From contig NZ_JAHCAQ010000001.1 in NCBI RefSeq assembly GCF_019634845.1, forward strand, positions 62,001-126,000: 64,000 nt of DNA, given 5' to 3'. Under the pieces are notes generated by a model that saw only the letters and a program-made list of their open reading frames with translations, made no database searches and was not told the origin of the DNA. Position 1 is the first letter of the stretch. Each line of letters begins with the position of its first letter. This stretch comes from Dokdonella sp. GTDB taxonomy: Bacteria; Pseudomonadota; Gammaproteobacteria; Xanthomonadales; Rhodanobacteraceae. Of the stretch, positions 49,685 through 58,525 are shown piece after piece. Both the position numbers and the translations under genes were made by a program.

Positions 49685-50398
49685 TCAGGGCGGTGGCGCC
49701 GCGCCGGCGTGCCGGCGGCGCAGTCGCCCGACGAGGATCGGCGTCAGCGCGAACATCGCCATGCCGAGCAGCGGCAGCAGTACCTGCGGATGGCCGAGGA
49801 TGTTGAGCGAAACGTGGCCGTCGCGCACGATCGTGTCGGCGAGGCCGGCGCCGAGCGCGGTCTCGAACGCGATCATCACGCTGCCGCCGCTCACGGTGGC
49901 GAGCATGAACAGCCACAGTGGGCAACGCAGCCAGGCCAGCGCCACCGTGACCGCGCCAAACGGGAAGAACGGCACCAGCCGCAGGAACATCGTGTAGCTG
50001 ACCGGGTAGGCGTGGTAGCCCGCACGCAGCCGCTCGACCAGCGCCGGTGCATGGCCGCTGCCGTCGGCAAACGCGCGGCGGCTGGCCAGGAACAGCGCCA
50101 GCGCGCCCAGGCAGGTGCCCAGCGACGACAGCACGGTGCCCTCGACGACACCGAACAGGATGCCGCCCGCGAACACCACCAGGACGGCACCGGGCAGGCC
50201 GGTGGCGATCGCCAGCGTCATCGCACCGACATGCAGCAGCCGCGCCAGCAGCGGGTGGGCGACGATGCGGGCATGCAGCGTCACTTCTTCCTCGACGATG
50301 TGGTGCGGGTCGAAATGGTCGAATGCGCCCGCAAGGAACAGGCCAAGACCGAGCGCGACGAGCGCCAGCAGCGGCAGCAGGGATTTGAGTCTGTGCAT
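49685..50398 (-). CDS. TVP38/TMEM64 (VTT domain) family membrane protein
   Basis: The 237-residue inner-membrane protein starts at the ATG at 50398 (MHRLKSLLPLLALVALGLG). It contains the VTT/SNARE-associated pattern: ATGLPGAVLVVFAGGILFG, then GTVLSSLGTCLGALALFLAS, FLRLVPFFPFGAVTVALA and PLWLFMLATVSGGSVMIAFE. These DedA-like proteins are thought to flip or move lipid head groups, or to affect pH and envelope stress. An intrinsic terminator of the upstream nuclease gene lies just 12 bases before the start, so it needs its own promoter, which I could not find in the remaining space. It precedes the glucan synthase gene (71 bases). Confidence 0.88.
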   Translation of the reverse strand: MHRLKSLLPLLALVALGLGLFLAGAFDHFDPHHIVEEEVTLHARIVAHPLLARLLHVGAMTLAIATGLPGAVLVVFAGGILFGVVEGTVLSSLGTCLGALALFLASRRAFADGSGHAPALVERLRAGYHAYPVSYTMFLRLVPFFPFGAVTVALAWLRCPLWLFMLATVSGGSVMIAFETALGAGLADTIVRDGHVSLNILGHPQVLLPLLGMAMFALTPILVGRLRRRHAGAAPPP

Positions 50399-50409
50399 CG
50401 GCAATGAAA

Positions 50410-50433
50410 ACGGGGCCGGTTGTCCGGCCCCGT
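50410..50433 (-). terminator. intrinsic terminator of the secreted nuclease gene
   Basis: Read on the minus strand, ACGGGGCCGG-loop-CCGGCCCCGT forms a 10-base stem with a four-base loop and is followed by TTTTCATT. It lies about 30 bases after the stop codon of the nuclease gene at 50464-53424. It is the one classical rho-independent terminator in the window. Confidence 0.85.
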
Positions 50434-50463
50434 CGAGCAGCGGTCGCCCGCAAGGATAGCCGC

Positions 50464-53424
50464 TTACGGCGTCATGTCGAAGCCGTCGGCGAAGATGCGG
50501 TCGACCACCAGGGTGACGACCTTGCCGTCGTGATCGCCGCTGCGCGCGGCGGTGAGGTCGTTGAGGATCACGCCGCTGGCCTCGGCGACATCGGCGTTGC
50601 CATGCGCGTTGGACACGCCGATGAAGTCGCGCCAGGCGAGCCGCGACAGCAGGATGTGATCGATCTCCTGGGTGAGGCCGCTGAACGTGAACGAGTAGTG
50701 GCTGGCCGGGTCGGCCGCGCTGCCGGTATCGAGCAGTGCCGGCGCCGGCGCCACGTAGGTGGGCGTGTCGGTGTTGGCGGCGTTGCCCGTGAACCAGTAC
50801 AGGTTGCTGCCCTGGTCGGCCGTGCCCATGATCATGCCGGTGACGTCGGCGTAGCCGTCACTGAACTGGTAGGCGTTGAAATCGCCGGCGACGATCAGCG
50901 GCACATCGGCGTCGCCGACGAGGTCGAACGGGCCGGCCGTGAGCGTACCGTCGGCGGCCTGGCGCGTGGTGCCGGCGCCGACCAGCGTGGCGCCGCTCTG
51001 CCACGCCTGCACGATCTGCGCCACCTGGGCGGCCTGTTCGGCGCGCTTGGGTCCGACATAGGGCTTGCTCGGCAGGCCACTCATCGAACGGTTGTACATC
51101 GACAGGAACGCGAAGGGGTAGCCGTTCCAGCTCGCCCGCATCAGCAGCGGCGGCCGGTCATTGAGTTTGCACGAGCTGCCACTGGAGCAGTTGACGGTCA
51201 GCGTGGTACGGAACAACTGCGTGACCGAATCGACTGTCACGTCGTCGCGCGCGAGGATGCCGAGGTTGATGCCGCCGGGATCGTTGCCCTGGATGAGATA
51301 GGGCACGTAGGCGGTGCCGCAGCGCGTCTGCACGCTGGCGGCGAGATCGGCCAGCACGTTGCGGTTCTCGATTTCCTGCACCGCCAGCAGCACGGGTGAT
51401 TTGAGCACGTCGCAGATCTGGCGCGACCACTTGTCGCGGCGGATCTGGTATTGCGCAGCGGTCGGGCAGGTGTCGTTGGCGCCGGTGCCGGCGCAGGTGT
51501 CGTTGTAGGCGCCGTTGTTGGCGCTGCCGTCGGCGACGTTGTTGAAAAGGTGCAGGAAGTTCTGCGAGCCGATCGTCAGCGTGCCGGCCACCGGCGTGGC
51601 CACCGGCTGCACCGCATCGGCCGGCGTCTTGCGCACCAGTGTGGTCATGTCGCGCGGATACAGCTCGTAGATCGGCGTGGTGGCCGATGCAGGCTTGTAG
51701 GCCTGAATCACGCCGGTGACCGCGAAGGTGGTGCCGGCGTGGTAGACGAAGTCGGACGGATCGTCGTAGTCGGGATTGTCGTGGCCCGGATCGTCGCTGC
51801 CGGCGGCGAAGCCCAGGCCGTTGTAGAACACGGTCAGCACCTGCGGCGCGCCGCCCCACACCGGGATTTCCGGATGGCCGCTGACGCCGGGGAACTGCAC
51901 GCCGGGGCCACGCGCCGGGCGCGGCTGGCTGGCCAGCGCGGCGTAGAAGCCGGCCGGATTGCCGGTGTGGATCGCATCGCCACCGCCCGAGCTGTAGGTG
52001 CCGCCGGTCACGCGGGCCTCGTTCATCCGCACCAGCATGCCGTCGAGACAGGTGAAGTTGCTGGCCTGGTAGCCATCGGTCACGGGATCGACCGTACTGC
52101 CAGCCGCCATGCAGATGCCGGTGGTCGGGTCGCTGCTCGGCGGGTGGTCGTCGAGCACCCAGGGCGCGACGGTCGGGCCGGTCGCGGCGGTTACCGCGAC
52201 CGTCGCCGTGGTCAGTTCGGTGATGCCGAAGTATTCGGTGACCTTGCCCGTCACCGTCACCTGGTTGCCGACCGTCACGCTCGGTGCGGTCACGGTGTAG
52301 ACGTAGATGCCGTCCGAGGTCGTGGTGTCGCCATCGCCGACCGGATCCTGCATGAAGAAGCCCTTGGGTCCGACCGCGGTGACCACATTGCCGGCCGTGG
52401 TGACGATCTGGCCGACCAGCGGCGAGGTCGCGCCGTGGCCCTGGATCTGCATGATCGTGAGCGGCGGTGCCGTGACCGTGAGCGCGATCGTAGTGCTGGC
52501 CGTGCGGCTCTGGTCGTCGACGACGCTCACCGGCAACGACTTGCTGCCCGGCGTGGTCGCGCCGTCCACGGTGGCCGCGTAGGTGAACAGCTGATGGCCG
52601 CTGCCGTCGGGGCCGGCGTCGCTGAACGTGGCCGGATTGGCGCCGCCGATCGCGCTGAGATTGGCGCTGACCGTGTAGCTCGCACTGGCCGGGCTGGTGC
52701 CCGGCGTGACGACGACGGTCAGCGTGGTGCCGGCGCCGGGCGCCACCGCTGCCGGACTCGCACTGCCGGTCGCGCTGGGGTTGGTCGGGCCGCCACCGCC
52801 GCAGGCATTGAGCGTGGCACCGCTGTTGCGCGGCGTCGGCGCGCCGGCGAGGAAGTCGGCGGCGTTGTCATCGGTGTCGGTGCAGCCGTCGGCCTTGCGC
52901 AGGCTGGCCGTGGTATTGCTCGGCGCCGGCGCGGGGCCGCTGCCCTCGTAGCAGTTGGCGGTGGTCGCGAAGCCGAGGAAGTCGACGATCGCGGTGCCGC
53001 TTGGGCAGTTGCCGCTGAGCGCGGTGGTATTGCTCACCAGCGCGAGCTTGCCGCCGCTTCCCGCCATCGCGATCGTGCCGCTCGCATCGGGCGTGGGCAG
53101 GTCGACGGTGCCGCCGCTGCCGGCTGCCTGCTGGATGAGGAAATACTGGCCCGGCTGCAACGTCACCGAGGCGCCGAGCGGCGTGACCTGCCAGGAGGTG
53201 CCGGTCGCGCTCGAGTATTGCACCGACCAGCCGCCGATCGATACGGGCGTACTGCCGGCGTTGAACAGTTCGATGAAATCGTTCCTGTAGGTGGCGCCGC
53301 TGTTGCCGCCGCCGCCATAGGCCTGGCTGATCACCACGCCACTGCTGCTGGCGCCCGCCAGCGGCGCTGCACACCCCAGCACCAGCGCAAGCGCTGCGCC
53401 GGCGAGCATTCTCGTTGCCTTCAT
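50464..53424 (-). CDS. secreted LTD-OB-EEP nuclease (ExeM-like), with C-terminal IFADGFD peptide
   Basis: The 986-residue protein starts at the ATG at 53424, which has GGGGG five bases upstream and a signal peptide (MKATRMLAGAALALVLGCAAP). In order: a lamin-tail domain (VVISQAYGGGGNSGATYRND-FIELFN), a beta-sandwich linker (TTLTVVVTPGTSPASASYTV), an OB-fold region with SPLVGQIVTTAGNVVTAVGP and KGFFMQDPVGDGD, and an endonuclease/exonuclease/phosphatase domain (TIGSQNFLHLFN, VLLAVQEIENRNVLADLA, PLIVAGDFNAYQFS, EIDHILLS). This is the ExeM-type extracellular DNase architecture, used to take nutrients from DNA or to remodel biofilm. It ends VVDRIFADGFDMTP. ExeM proteins normally end in a membrane-anchored or GlyGly tail; this one does not. 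Confidence 0.92.
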   Translation of the reverse strand: MKATRMLAGAALALVLGCAAPLAGASSSGVVISQAYGGGGNSGATYRNDFIELFNAGSTPVSIGGWSVQYSSATGTSWQVTPLGASVTLQPGQYFLIQQAAGSGGTVDLPTPDASGTIAMAGSGGKLALVSNTTALSGNCPSGTAIVDFLGFATTANCYEGSGPAPAPSNTTASLRKADGCTDTDDNAADFLAGAPTPRNSGATLNACGGGGPTNPSATGSASPAAVAPGAGTTLTVVVTPGTSPASASYTVSANLSAIGGANPATFSDAGPDGSGHQLFTYAATVDGATTPGSKSLPVSVVDDQSRTASTTIALTVTAPPLTIMQIQGHGATSPLVGQIVTTAGNVVTAVGPKGFFMQDPVGDGDTTTSDGIYVYTVTAPSVTVGNQVTVTGKVTEYFGITELTTATVAVTAATGPTVAPWVLDDHPPSSDPTTGICMAAGSTVDPVTDGYQASNFTCLDGMLVRMNEARVTGGTYSSGGGDAIHTGNPAGFYAALASQPRPARGPGVQFPGVSGHPEIPVWGGAPQVLTVFYNGLGFAAGSDDPGHDNPDYDDPSDFVYHAGTTFAVTGVIQAYKPASATTPIYELYPRDMTTLVRKTPADAVQPVATPVAGTLTIGSQNFLHLFNNVADGSANNGAYNDTCAGTGANDTCPTAAQYQIRRDKWSRQICDVLKSPVLLAVQEIENRNVLADLAASVQTRCGTAYVPYLIQGNDPGGINLGILARDDVTVDSVTQLFRTTLTVNCSSGSSCKLNDRPPLLMRASWNGYPFAFLSMYNRSMSGLPSKPYVGPKRAEQAAQVAQIVQAWQSGATLVGAGTTRQAADGTLTAGPFDLVGDADVPLIVAGDFNAYQFSDGYADVTGMIMGTADQGSNLYWFTGNAANTDTPTYVAPAPALLDTGSAADPASHYSFTFSGLTQEIDHILLSRLAWRDFIGVSNAHGNADVAEASGVILNDLTAARSGDHDGKVVTLVVDRIFADGFDMTP

Positions 53425-53572
53425 CGTCGCCCCCATCGTCGTGATTGCGTGCGCGGCGAACGCCTGCGTTCATGCCGCAGGCAGCCCGCAGCCCCGGCGG
53501 CGATTGTCCCGCGGACGCCACGGCGGCACCAGTGCCGGCGCCGCCGGTCGTGGCGGCTGGCGACCCGCGCGC

Positions 53573-54619
53573 TCAGGTCGGCCGCGCGAACACGGTGATT
53601 TCCTCGCGGTCGTGGTAGAGCTGGCGCGCGCGCAGGTCGAGCGGCGCGGCGACTTCGTTGCGCAGCAGGTCCAGGCACAGCTCCACCTCGGCGTAGCGCT
53701 TCTTCATCGGCAGCTTGAGATTGAAGATCGTGTAGCGGCACCAGCCTTGCGCGAGCCAGTGCGCGATGCGCGCGGCAACCCGCCGCGGCTGCTCGACCAT
53801 GTCGCAGACGAGCCAGTCGACACTCTTGCGCGGCTGCCAGGCAAAGCCGTCCGCGCGCAGGTGCTCGACCAGGCCCGAGGCCATCAGCCCGGCATCCATC
53901 GGCCCATTGTCGACCGCGGTGACGTGCAGCCGGCGCCGCACGAGCTGCCAGGTCCACCCGCCTGGCGCCGCGCCGAGGTCGACCGCGCGCATGCCCTCGC
54001 GCAGCCAGCGCGCGCGCTCGTCGGCATCGAGCAGCACGAGCAGGGCTTCCTCCAGCTTGAGCGTCGAGCGGCTCGGCGCGCCGGGCGGGAACTTCAGGCG
54101 CGGGATGCCGCCGGGCCAGGGTGAGCTGCGGGCCACGTCGGCGGCGCAGACAAAGGCATCGCGCCCCGACTCCAGGCACACATGCAGGCGCCAGCGCGAG
54201 TCGCGCTCGAGCAGGTGGCGCTGGCGCAGCGTGCCCAGCAGCGCCGCATTGAGGCCGCGGCACAGTGCGGCGAGTTCGCGCGCCGCGTCGTTGTCGGGTG
54301 CTTCGACCACGACGTCGCACCAGCGTCGCGGGTCGGCCTCGAGCAACGGCAGCAGGGCGCTGATGCGGTCCTGCGCCGGCATGTCGCGCGCGCGGCCGAG
54401 CACCACCAGCGCCTGGCGCGCGAACACGAACCGATGCCAGTCGGCGGCCAGCGTGGCCGCATGCGCACTCACGAACTCGACGAATCCGCTGCCACGTTCG
54501 CTGCGCGCGTAGCCGCCACCGCCGTGGCCGAGGTCGTGTGCGGCCAGTTCCTGGGCCAGTTCGGCCTCGAAGCCGGGTCGGCAGTAGGCGAGCAGGGCAG
54601 TGGGGGCGGGTGTCGACAT
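53573..54619 (-). CDS. rlmM: 23S rRNA 2'-O-ribose methyltransferase RlmM
   Basis: The 348-residue protein matches RlmM (YgdE), which methylates C2498 of 23S rRNA. The N-terminal THUMP-like part has AYCRPGFEAELAQELAAHDL. The AdoMet-binding motif is AVDLGAAPGGWTWQLVRRR, then VTAVDNGPMD and the catalytic-type DWLVCDMVEQPRRVA. The C-terminal region contains NLKLPMKKRYAEVELCLDLL and ends REEITVFARPT. The start at the ATG at 54619 fits the family. It runs leftward, divergently from the GH44 gene, and the nuclease gene follows after 148 bases. Confidence 0.92.
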   Translation of the reverse strand: MSTPAPTALLAYCRPGFEAELAQELAAHDLGHGGGGYARSERGSGFVEFVSAHAATLAADWHRFVFARQALVVLGRARDMPAQDRISALLPLLEADPRRWCDVVVEAPDNDAARELAALCRGLNAALLGTLRQRHLLERDSRWRLHVCLESGRDAFVCAADVARSSPWPGGIPRLKFPPGAPSRSTLKLEEALLVLLDADERARWLREGMRAVDLGAAPGGWTWQLVRRRLHVTAVDNGPMDAGLMASGLVEHLRADGFAWQPRKSVDWLVCDMVEQPRRVAARIAHWLAQGWCRYTIFNLKLPMKKRYAEVELCLDLLRNEVAAPLDLRARQLYHDREEITVFARPT

Positions 54620-54760
54620 GCGCGCGGCGGCGGGGCAAAGCGCGCATGATGCCTGCGTCGCCGCAGGCTGGCGAATGTGACGGCGTGATGGGTTTGCGGC
54701 GACATCCGCGTAGTAGCGTGACGGGAGGCCGCGAAGAGCGCGGTCGACGGGGAAAACACC

Positions 54761-56431
54761 ATGCCTTGCCGCCATCATCGTCCGCTGCTGTGCCTGCTTG
54801 TCGCTGGCTGTGCCGGTTCCGCCGCCGCCGCGGTCAACGTCAGTGTCGACGCGGCCGCCGACGTGCGTCCGTTCAGTCCCCTCATCTTCGGCATCAACTA
54901 CGGCGACGCCGCGCGCAATGCGGTAATCGGCTATCCGCTGCGGCGCTGGGGCGGCAACTCCACCACGCGCTACAACTGGCAGGTCGACGTGCACAGCACG
55001 GCCGACGACTGGTACTACGAGAACATTCCCGGTGCCAGCGACCGCAGCCAGGTGCCGCCGCTGGGCAACGCCGCCGATGCGTTCGTGAGCGCCACCCGCG
55101 GCTGGGGCGGCGAGGTGCTGCTGACGATCCCGACCATCGGCTGGACACCGCGCGCCGACAGCCCGCAGTCGCATCCGTATTTCGCCGGGTTCTCGGTGGC
55201 CAAGTACGGCGCGCAGCAGTCGACCGACCCATGGGATCCCGACGCCGGCAATGGCGTGCGCAGCAATGGCACCCTGATCACCGGCAACGATCCGCACGAC
55301 ACCTCCAGCGCAGTCACGCCCGCGTTTTGGACGCCGTGGATCGCCCATCTGCAGGCCAGCTTCGGCACCGCCGCCAGTGGTGGCGTGCGCTTCTATGCGC
55401 TCGACAACGAAGTGATGCTGTGGAACTCCACCCACCGCGACGTGCATCCGGCACCGACGACTTATGACGAAACCTGGGCCAAGGCGCTCGCCTACGGCAG
55501 TGCGATCAAGCAGCAGGATCCGGCCGCCCAGGTCCTCGGTCCCGTCACCTGGGGCTACTGCGACCTGTTCGGCTCGGCCGCCGACGACTGCATGGATGGC
55601 AGCGACCGCAGCGCGCACGGCGGGCTCGCCTTCGTGGCCTGGTATCTGCAGCAGGTCTGCGCCAATCCGCTGCCCGGTGGCGCGCGCGTGGTCGACTACC
55701 TCGACCTGCACTACTACCCGCAGGGCCAGAACGTGTCGATGAGCGACGACGACTCCAGCGCCACCGCGGCGCGGCGCCTGCGCGCGCTCAAGGAGCTGTA
55801 CGACCCGGCGTGGGTGTCCGAGTCGTGGCTCGCCGATCTCGGCGACTTCGATGCCAACCACTACAGCAAGCCCCAGCTGATCCGCCGCGCACGCGCGTGG
55901 ATCGACCAGTACTGCCCGGGCACGCGGCTGGCGATCACCGAATACCGTTGGGGCAACGATGGCACGGCCAGCGGCGCGGTGGCGCAGGCCGAGCTGTTCG
56001 GCCTCTTCGCGCGCGAGGGCGTCGACATGGCCACGCGCTGGGTCGCGCCCGAGGCCAACACGCGCGTGGAGCGGGCCTTCCAGTTGTTCCTCGACTATGA
56101 CGGCGCTGGCGGCCGCGTGCAGGGCAGCAGCGTGCGTGCGGTCAGCGCCAACGTCGACCAGGTTGGCGCCTACGCCTTCAGCAGCGGTGCGCGCACGTTG
56201 CTGCTGCTCACCAACAAGACCGCCTCGGCGCAGGACGTCAACGTCGCCTTTGCCGCTTCGCCCGGCGCCCAGTGGACGCTGTACGGCTTCGACGCTAGCC
56301 AGCCCGTGCACGAGATCGCGAGCGGCACGCTGGCCGGCACCAGCCTGAGCCTCACCGCGCTGCCGGCGATGTCGGCGAGCCTGCTCGTGATCAGTGGCAA
56401 CGACGTGATTTTCCGCGACGGCTTCGATTGA
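54761..56431 (+). CDS. secreted glycoside hydrolase family 44-like protein, C-terminal IFRDGFD
   Basis: The 556-residue protein follows GGGGAAAA and starts at the ATG at 54761, which begins a signal peptide (MPCRHHRPLLCLLVAGCAGSAAAA). The GH44 catalytic domain fills most of the rest: FGINYGDAARNAVIGYPLRR, then RWGGNSTTRYNWQ, the acid/base YALDNEVMLWN (Glu217) and the nucleophile LAITEYRWGN (Glu394), at about the spacing expected in GH44 endoglucanases/xyloglucanases. A C-terminal beta-sandwich (residues ~455-545, AVSANVDQVGAYAFSSGART) is typical of the family. It ends NDVIFRDGFD. It should degrade plant beta-glucan outside the cell. Confidence 0.9.
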   Translation: MPCRHHRPLLCLLVAGCAGSAAAAVNVSVDAAADVRPFSPLIFGINYGDAARNAVIGYPLRRWGGNSTTRYNWQVDVHSTADDWYYENIPGASDRSQVPPLGNAADAFVSATRGWGGEVLLTIPTIGWTPRADSPQSHPYFAGFSVAKYGAQQSTDPWDPDAGNGVRSNGTLITGNDPHDTSSAVTPAFWTPWIAHLQASFGTAASGGVRFYALDNEVMLWNSTHRDVHPAPTTYDETWAKALAYGSAIKQQDPAAQVLGPVTWGYCDLFGSAADDCMDGSDRSAHGGLAFVAWYLQQVCANPLPGGARVVDYLDLHYYPQGQNVSMSDDDSSATAARRLRALKELYDPAWVSESWLADLGDFDANHYSKPQLIRRARAWIDQYCPGTRLAITEYRWGNDGTASGAVAQAELFGLFAREGVDMATRWVAPEANTRVERAFQLFLDYDGAGGRVQGSSVRAVSANVDQVGAYAFSSGARTLLLLTNKTASAQDVNVAFAASPGAQWTLYGFDASQPVHEIASGTLAGTSLSLTALPAMSASLLVISGNDVIFRDGFD

Positions 56432-56474
56432 GCCGCGCCGCCGGCACGCATGCCACAATGCGGCAGGTTCCGAT

Positions 56475-56954
56475 GTGGGCAAGCCCGTGGCCCAAGTGCC
56501 GGTACGCTGCAGCATGGTGTCGATCGTGGTCCTGCGCGGGCGCGGCGCGCGCACGCGCATGCTCGTGCTGCACCGCCACTCGGCCTACCTCGACGGCGTG
56601 TGGAGCTATGTGGCCGGGCATGTCGAAGCCGGCGAGACGGGCGCGCAGGCGGCGCGACGCGAACTGGCCGAGGAAACCGGCCTCGTCGCGGACACGCTCC
56701 ACGCCACCAGCTTCTGCGAACAGTTCTACGACGCCGCACACGACTGCATCCAGCTCGTGCCGGCCTTCGTCGCGCGGGTCGGCAACGCCGCCGAGGTGCG
56801 GCTCAACCGCGAGCACTCGGCCTTCCGCTGGGTCACGCTCACGCGCGCGGCGCGCGAACTGCCGTTCGGCAGCCAGCGTGACCTCATCGCGCACGTGCAG
56901 CGCGAATTCGTGCTGCGCGAGCCGCAGCCGCAACTGCGGTTGCCGCCGGCGTGA
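56475..56954 (+). CDS. Nudix hydrolase
   Basis: The 159-residue product starts at a GTG at 56475; an ATG at 56514 (MVSIVVLRGRG) would give a shorter protein that still includes the domain. The Nudix box is perfect: G48-HVEAG-E54-TGAQAAR-REL-A-EE-TG-L (residues 48-70). It is a small hydrolase of nucleoside-diphosphate-linked compounds; the substrate is not readable. It starts 43 bases after the GH44 gene on the same strand, and its 3' end is convergent with the DUF3089 gene (24 bases between). Confidence 0.9.
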   Translation: MGKPVAQVPVRCSMVSIVVLRGRGARTRMLVLHRHSAYLDGVWSYVAGHVEAGETGAQAARRELAEETGLVADTLHATSFCEQFYDAAHDCIQLVPAFVARVGNAAEVRLNREHSAFRWVTLTRAARELPFGSQRDLIAHVQREFVLREPQPQLRLPPA

Positions 56955-56978
56955 TGCAGCGCGTGCGCGGCGGCCCGA

Positions 56979-58427
56979 TCAGCGGCCGTCGCCGGCGTCG
57001 GCCGCGGTCACGCTCAATGCCAGCTCGGCGTGCGTGCTGCCGTGCGCATTGCGCGCGCTCAAGCGCAGTGCGTACACGCCCACGGCGGTAGGCGTGCCGC
57101 TGATCACGCCGCGCCGCGCATCCAGCGCGAGACCGGCTGGCAGGCCCTCAACCGCATAGCGGTCGGCGCGCGCGCTGGCGCGGATCCGGTAGCTCCAGGG
57201 TCGACCGACCTGTGCGGATGCGGTGGCCGTGGTATCCAGCAGTGGTTCGCGTGCGCCATGCTGCCTGCGCCATGCATTGAGGCGCAGGTGCGCGTTTTCG
57301 CGCAGGTCGAGCCAGAACAGCGCGACATCGAACACGTGGTAATTGCGGCCACCGAAGACGCCGCCATCGTCGAACCAGCGCGTGGAAAGCGGTTCGGGTC
57401 CGACGAAGACATAGTTGCCGGCGTCACGCACCGCGAGCAGCCGCGGTATCACCGTGCCGAACGTCGTGTCGGTTCCGAACGGCACTGCACCACGGTGCAG
57501 GCGCGGTGGGGTGCGTCGCATGCGCACGTCCCAGCTCACCGGGTTGATGTTGACCAGCGGCATGCCGCGCGAGTCGGCCCAAAGCCGCAGCGCGCGGTCC
57601 CAGTACAGGTTGTCGTGCTGCCAGGCAGCCAGATCGTCGCCGCCGCCTTCCCCGAACGTGCCCCAGACCGCAACGCAGCCCGTTTGCGCGGGTCGCCGGC
57701 AGGGTGCGAGCCGGGTGAGGTCGGCAGCAAACACGGCGCGTGGTATCGGCTGGCCCGGGAGATATGCCGCCACCAGCAGGCCTCGCAGCGGGCTGTCCTG
57801 GATTGCATCGCTGAGCAGGCGCTGGGCGTGATTGGTGCCCTGGCTGTGGCCGAGCACGAAGAACGGTCGCCCGTGGTTGTAATGCTCGATGTAGTAACGG
57901 AACGCCGCCAGCACGTCGGCGTACGCGATCGCGGCGGGTTCCTGCAGCGCGTCGGCGCCCAGCGCGTAGGTCGGCAGCGTGATCTGGCGATAGCGCGGCG
58001 CGTAGATGCGCGCCACCGCGTTGAACGCGCTGGCCTGGGTCATGAGCATGAGCTCGGCGGTACGCCTGGCCTCGGGGTCATCGATTGGCGCATTGCGCAA
58101 GTCGCCACGCATGCTGGTGGTCGGGTGGATGTAGAACACGTCGGCGACCGCGAGCGATTGCAGGTCGGACATCCCGGCCTCGCGCGGTGTGCGCATCGCT
58201 GCCGAAGGGTGGGCCGGCAGGGCCAGCCACGATTGCGGGTCTGCATAGTCGGGCGGCTGGCCGGGCGTGGCGGCAGCGCCGGCAGCGCCGCCGGTCGGAG
58301 CTGCCGCCGCCACCCACGCGCACGCGCAAGCCAGCGCGACGCTCGCGATCCGAAGCTGCCAGTGCCGCCGCCAGCGCCAAGCGCCGAGCACGATGCTGTG
58401 GGTCGGCAATGGTTGTCGCTCGCTCAT
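56979..58427 (-). CDS. exported DUF3089 alpha/beta-hydrolase with C-terminal Ig-like domain
   Basis: The 482-residue protein has a late hydrophobic signal (RIASVALACACAWVAAAAPT, residues ~25-44). The core belongs to DUF3089: PDYADPQSWLALPAHP, VADVFYIHPTTSMRGDLRNA, ARIYAPRYRQITLP, then nucleophile elbow FFVLGHSQGTNHAQRLL and LLVAAYLPGQPIPRAVF, CVAVWGTFGEGGGDD, NINPVSWD. The C-terminal ~90 residues are a putative Ig domain (He_PIG): AVEGLPAGLALDARRGVISG and then TPTAVGVYALRLSARN. The hydrolase should act in the periplasm on an ester-type substrate. It is a single gene, and it precedes the TonB-receptor end by 98 bases. Confidence 0.88.
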   Translation of the reverse strand: MSERQPLPTHSIVLGAWRWRRHWQLRIASVALACACAWVAAAAPTGGAAGAAATPGQPPDYADPQSWLALPAHPSAAMRTPREAGMSDLQSLAVADVFYIHPTTSMRGDLRNAPIDDPEARRTAELMLMTQASAFNAVARIYAPRYRQITLPTYALGADALQEPAAIAYADVLAAFRYYIEHYNHGRPFFVLGHSQGTNHAQRLLSDAIQDSPLRGLLVAAYLPGQPIPRAVFAADLTRLAPCRRPAQTGCVAVWGTFGEGGGDDLAAWQHDNLYWDRALRLWADSRGMPLVNINPVSWDVRMRRTPPRLHRGAVPFGTDTTFGTVIPRLLAVRDAGNYVFVGPEPLSTRWFDDGGVFGGRNYHVFDVALFWLDLRENAHLRLNAWRRQHGAREPLLDTTATASAQVGRPWSYRIRASARADRYAVEGLPAGLALDARRGVISGTPTAVGVYALRLSARNAHGSTHAELALSVTAADAGDGR

Positions 58428-58525
58428 GTCGATGTCTCGTGCAAGGACGCGAACGCACCGACGCCGCATGTGGTGCGTGTGCTGCGCACGCTACCGTGCG
58501 TTGCGTGCGCAGCACTTGATTTGGA

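Noticed and set aside
51451-53598. 715-residue plus-strand frame opposite the secreted nuclease
   Set aside because: Composition is that of an antisense frame; the nuclease strand has signal peptide, domains and terminator.
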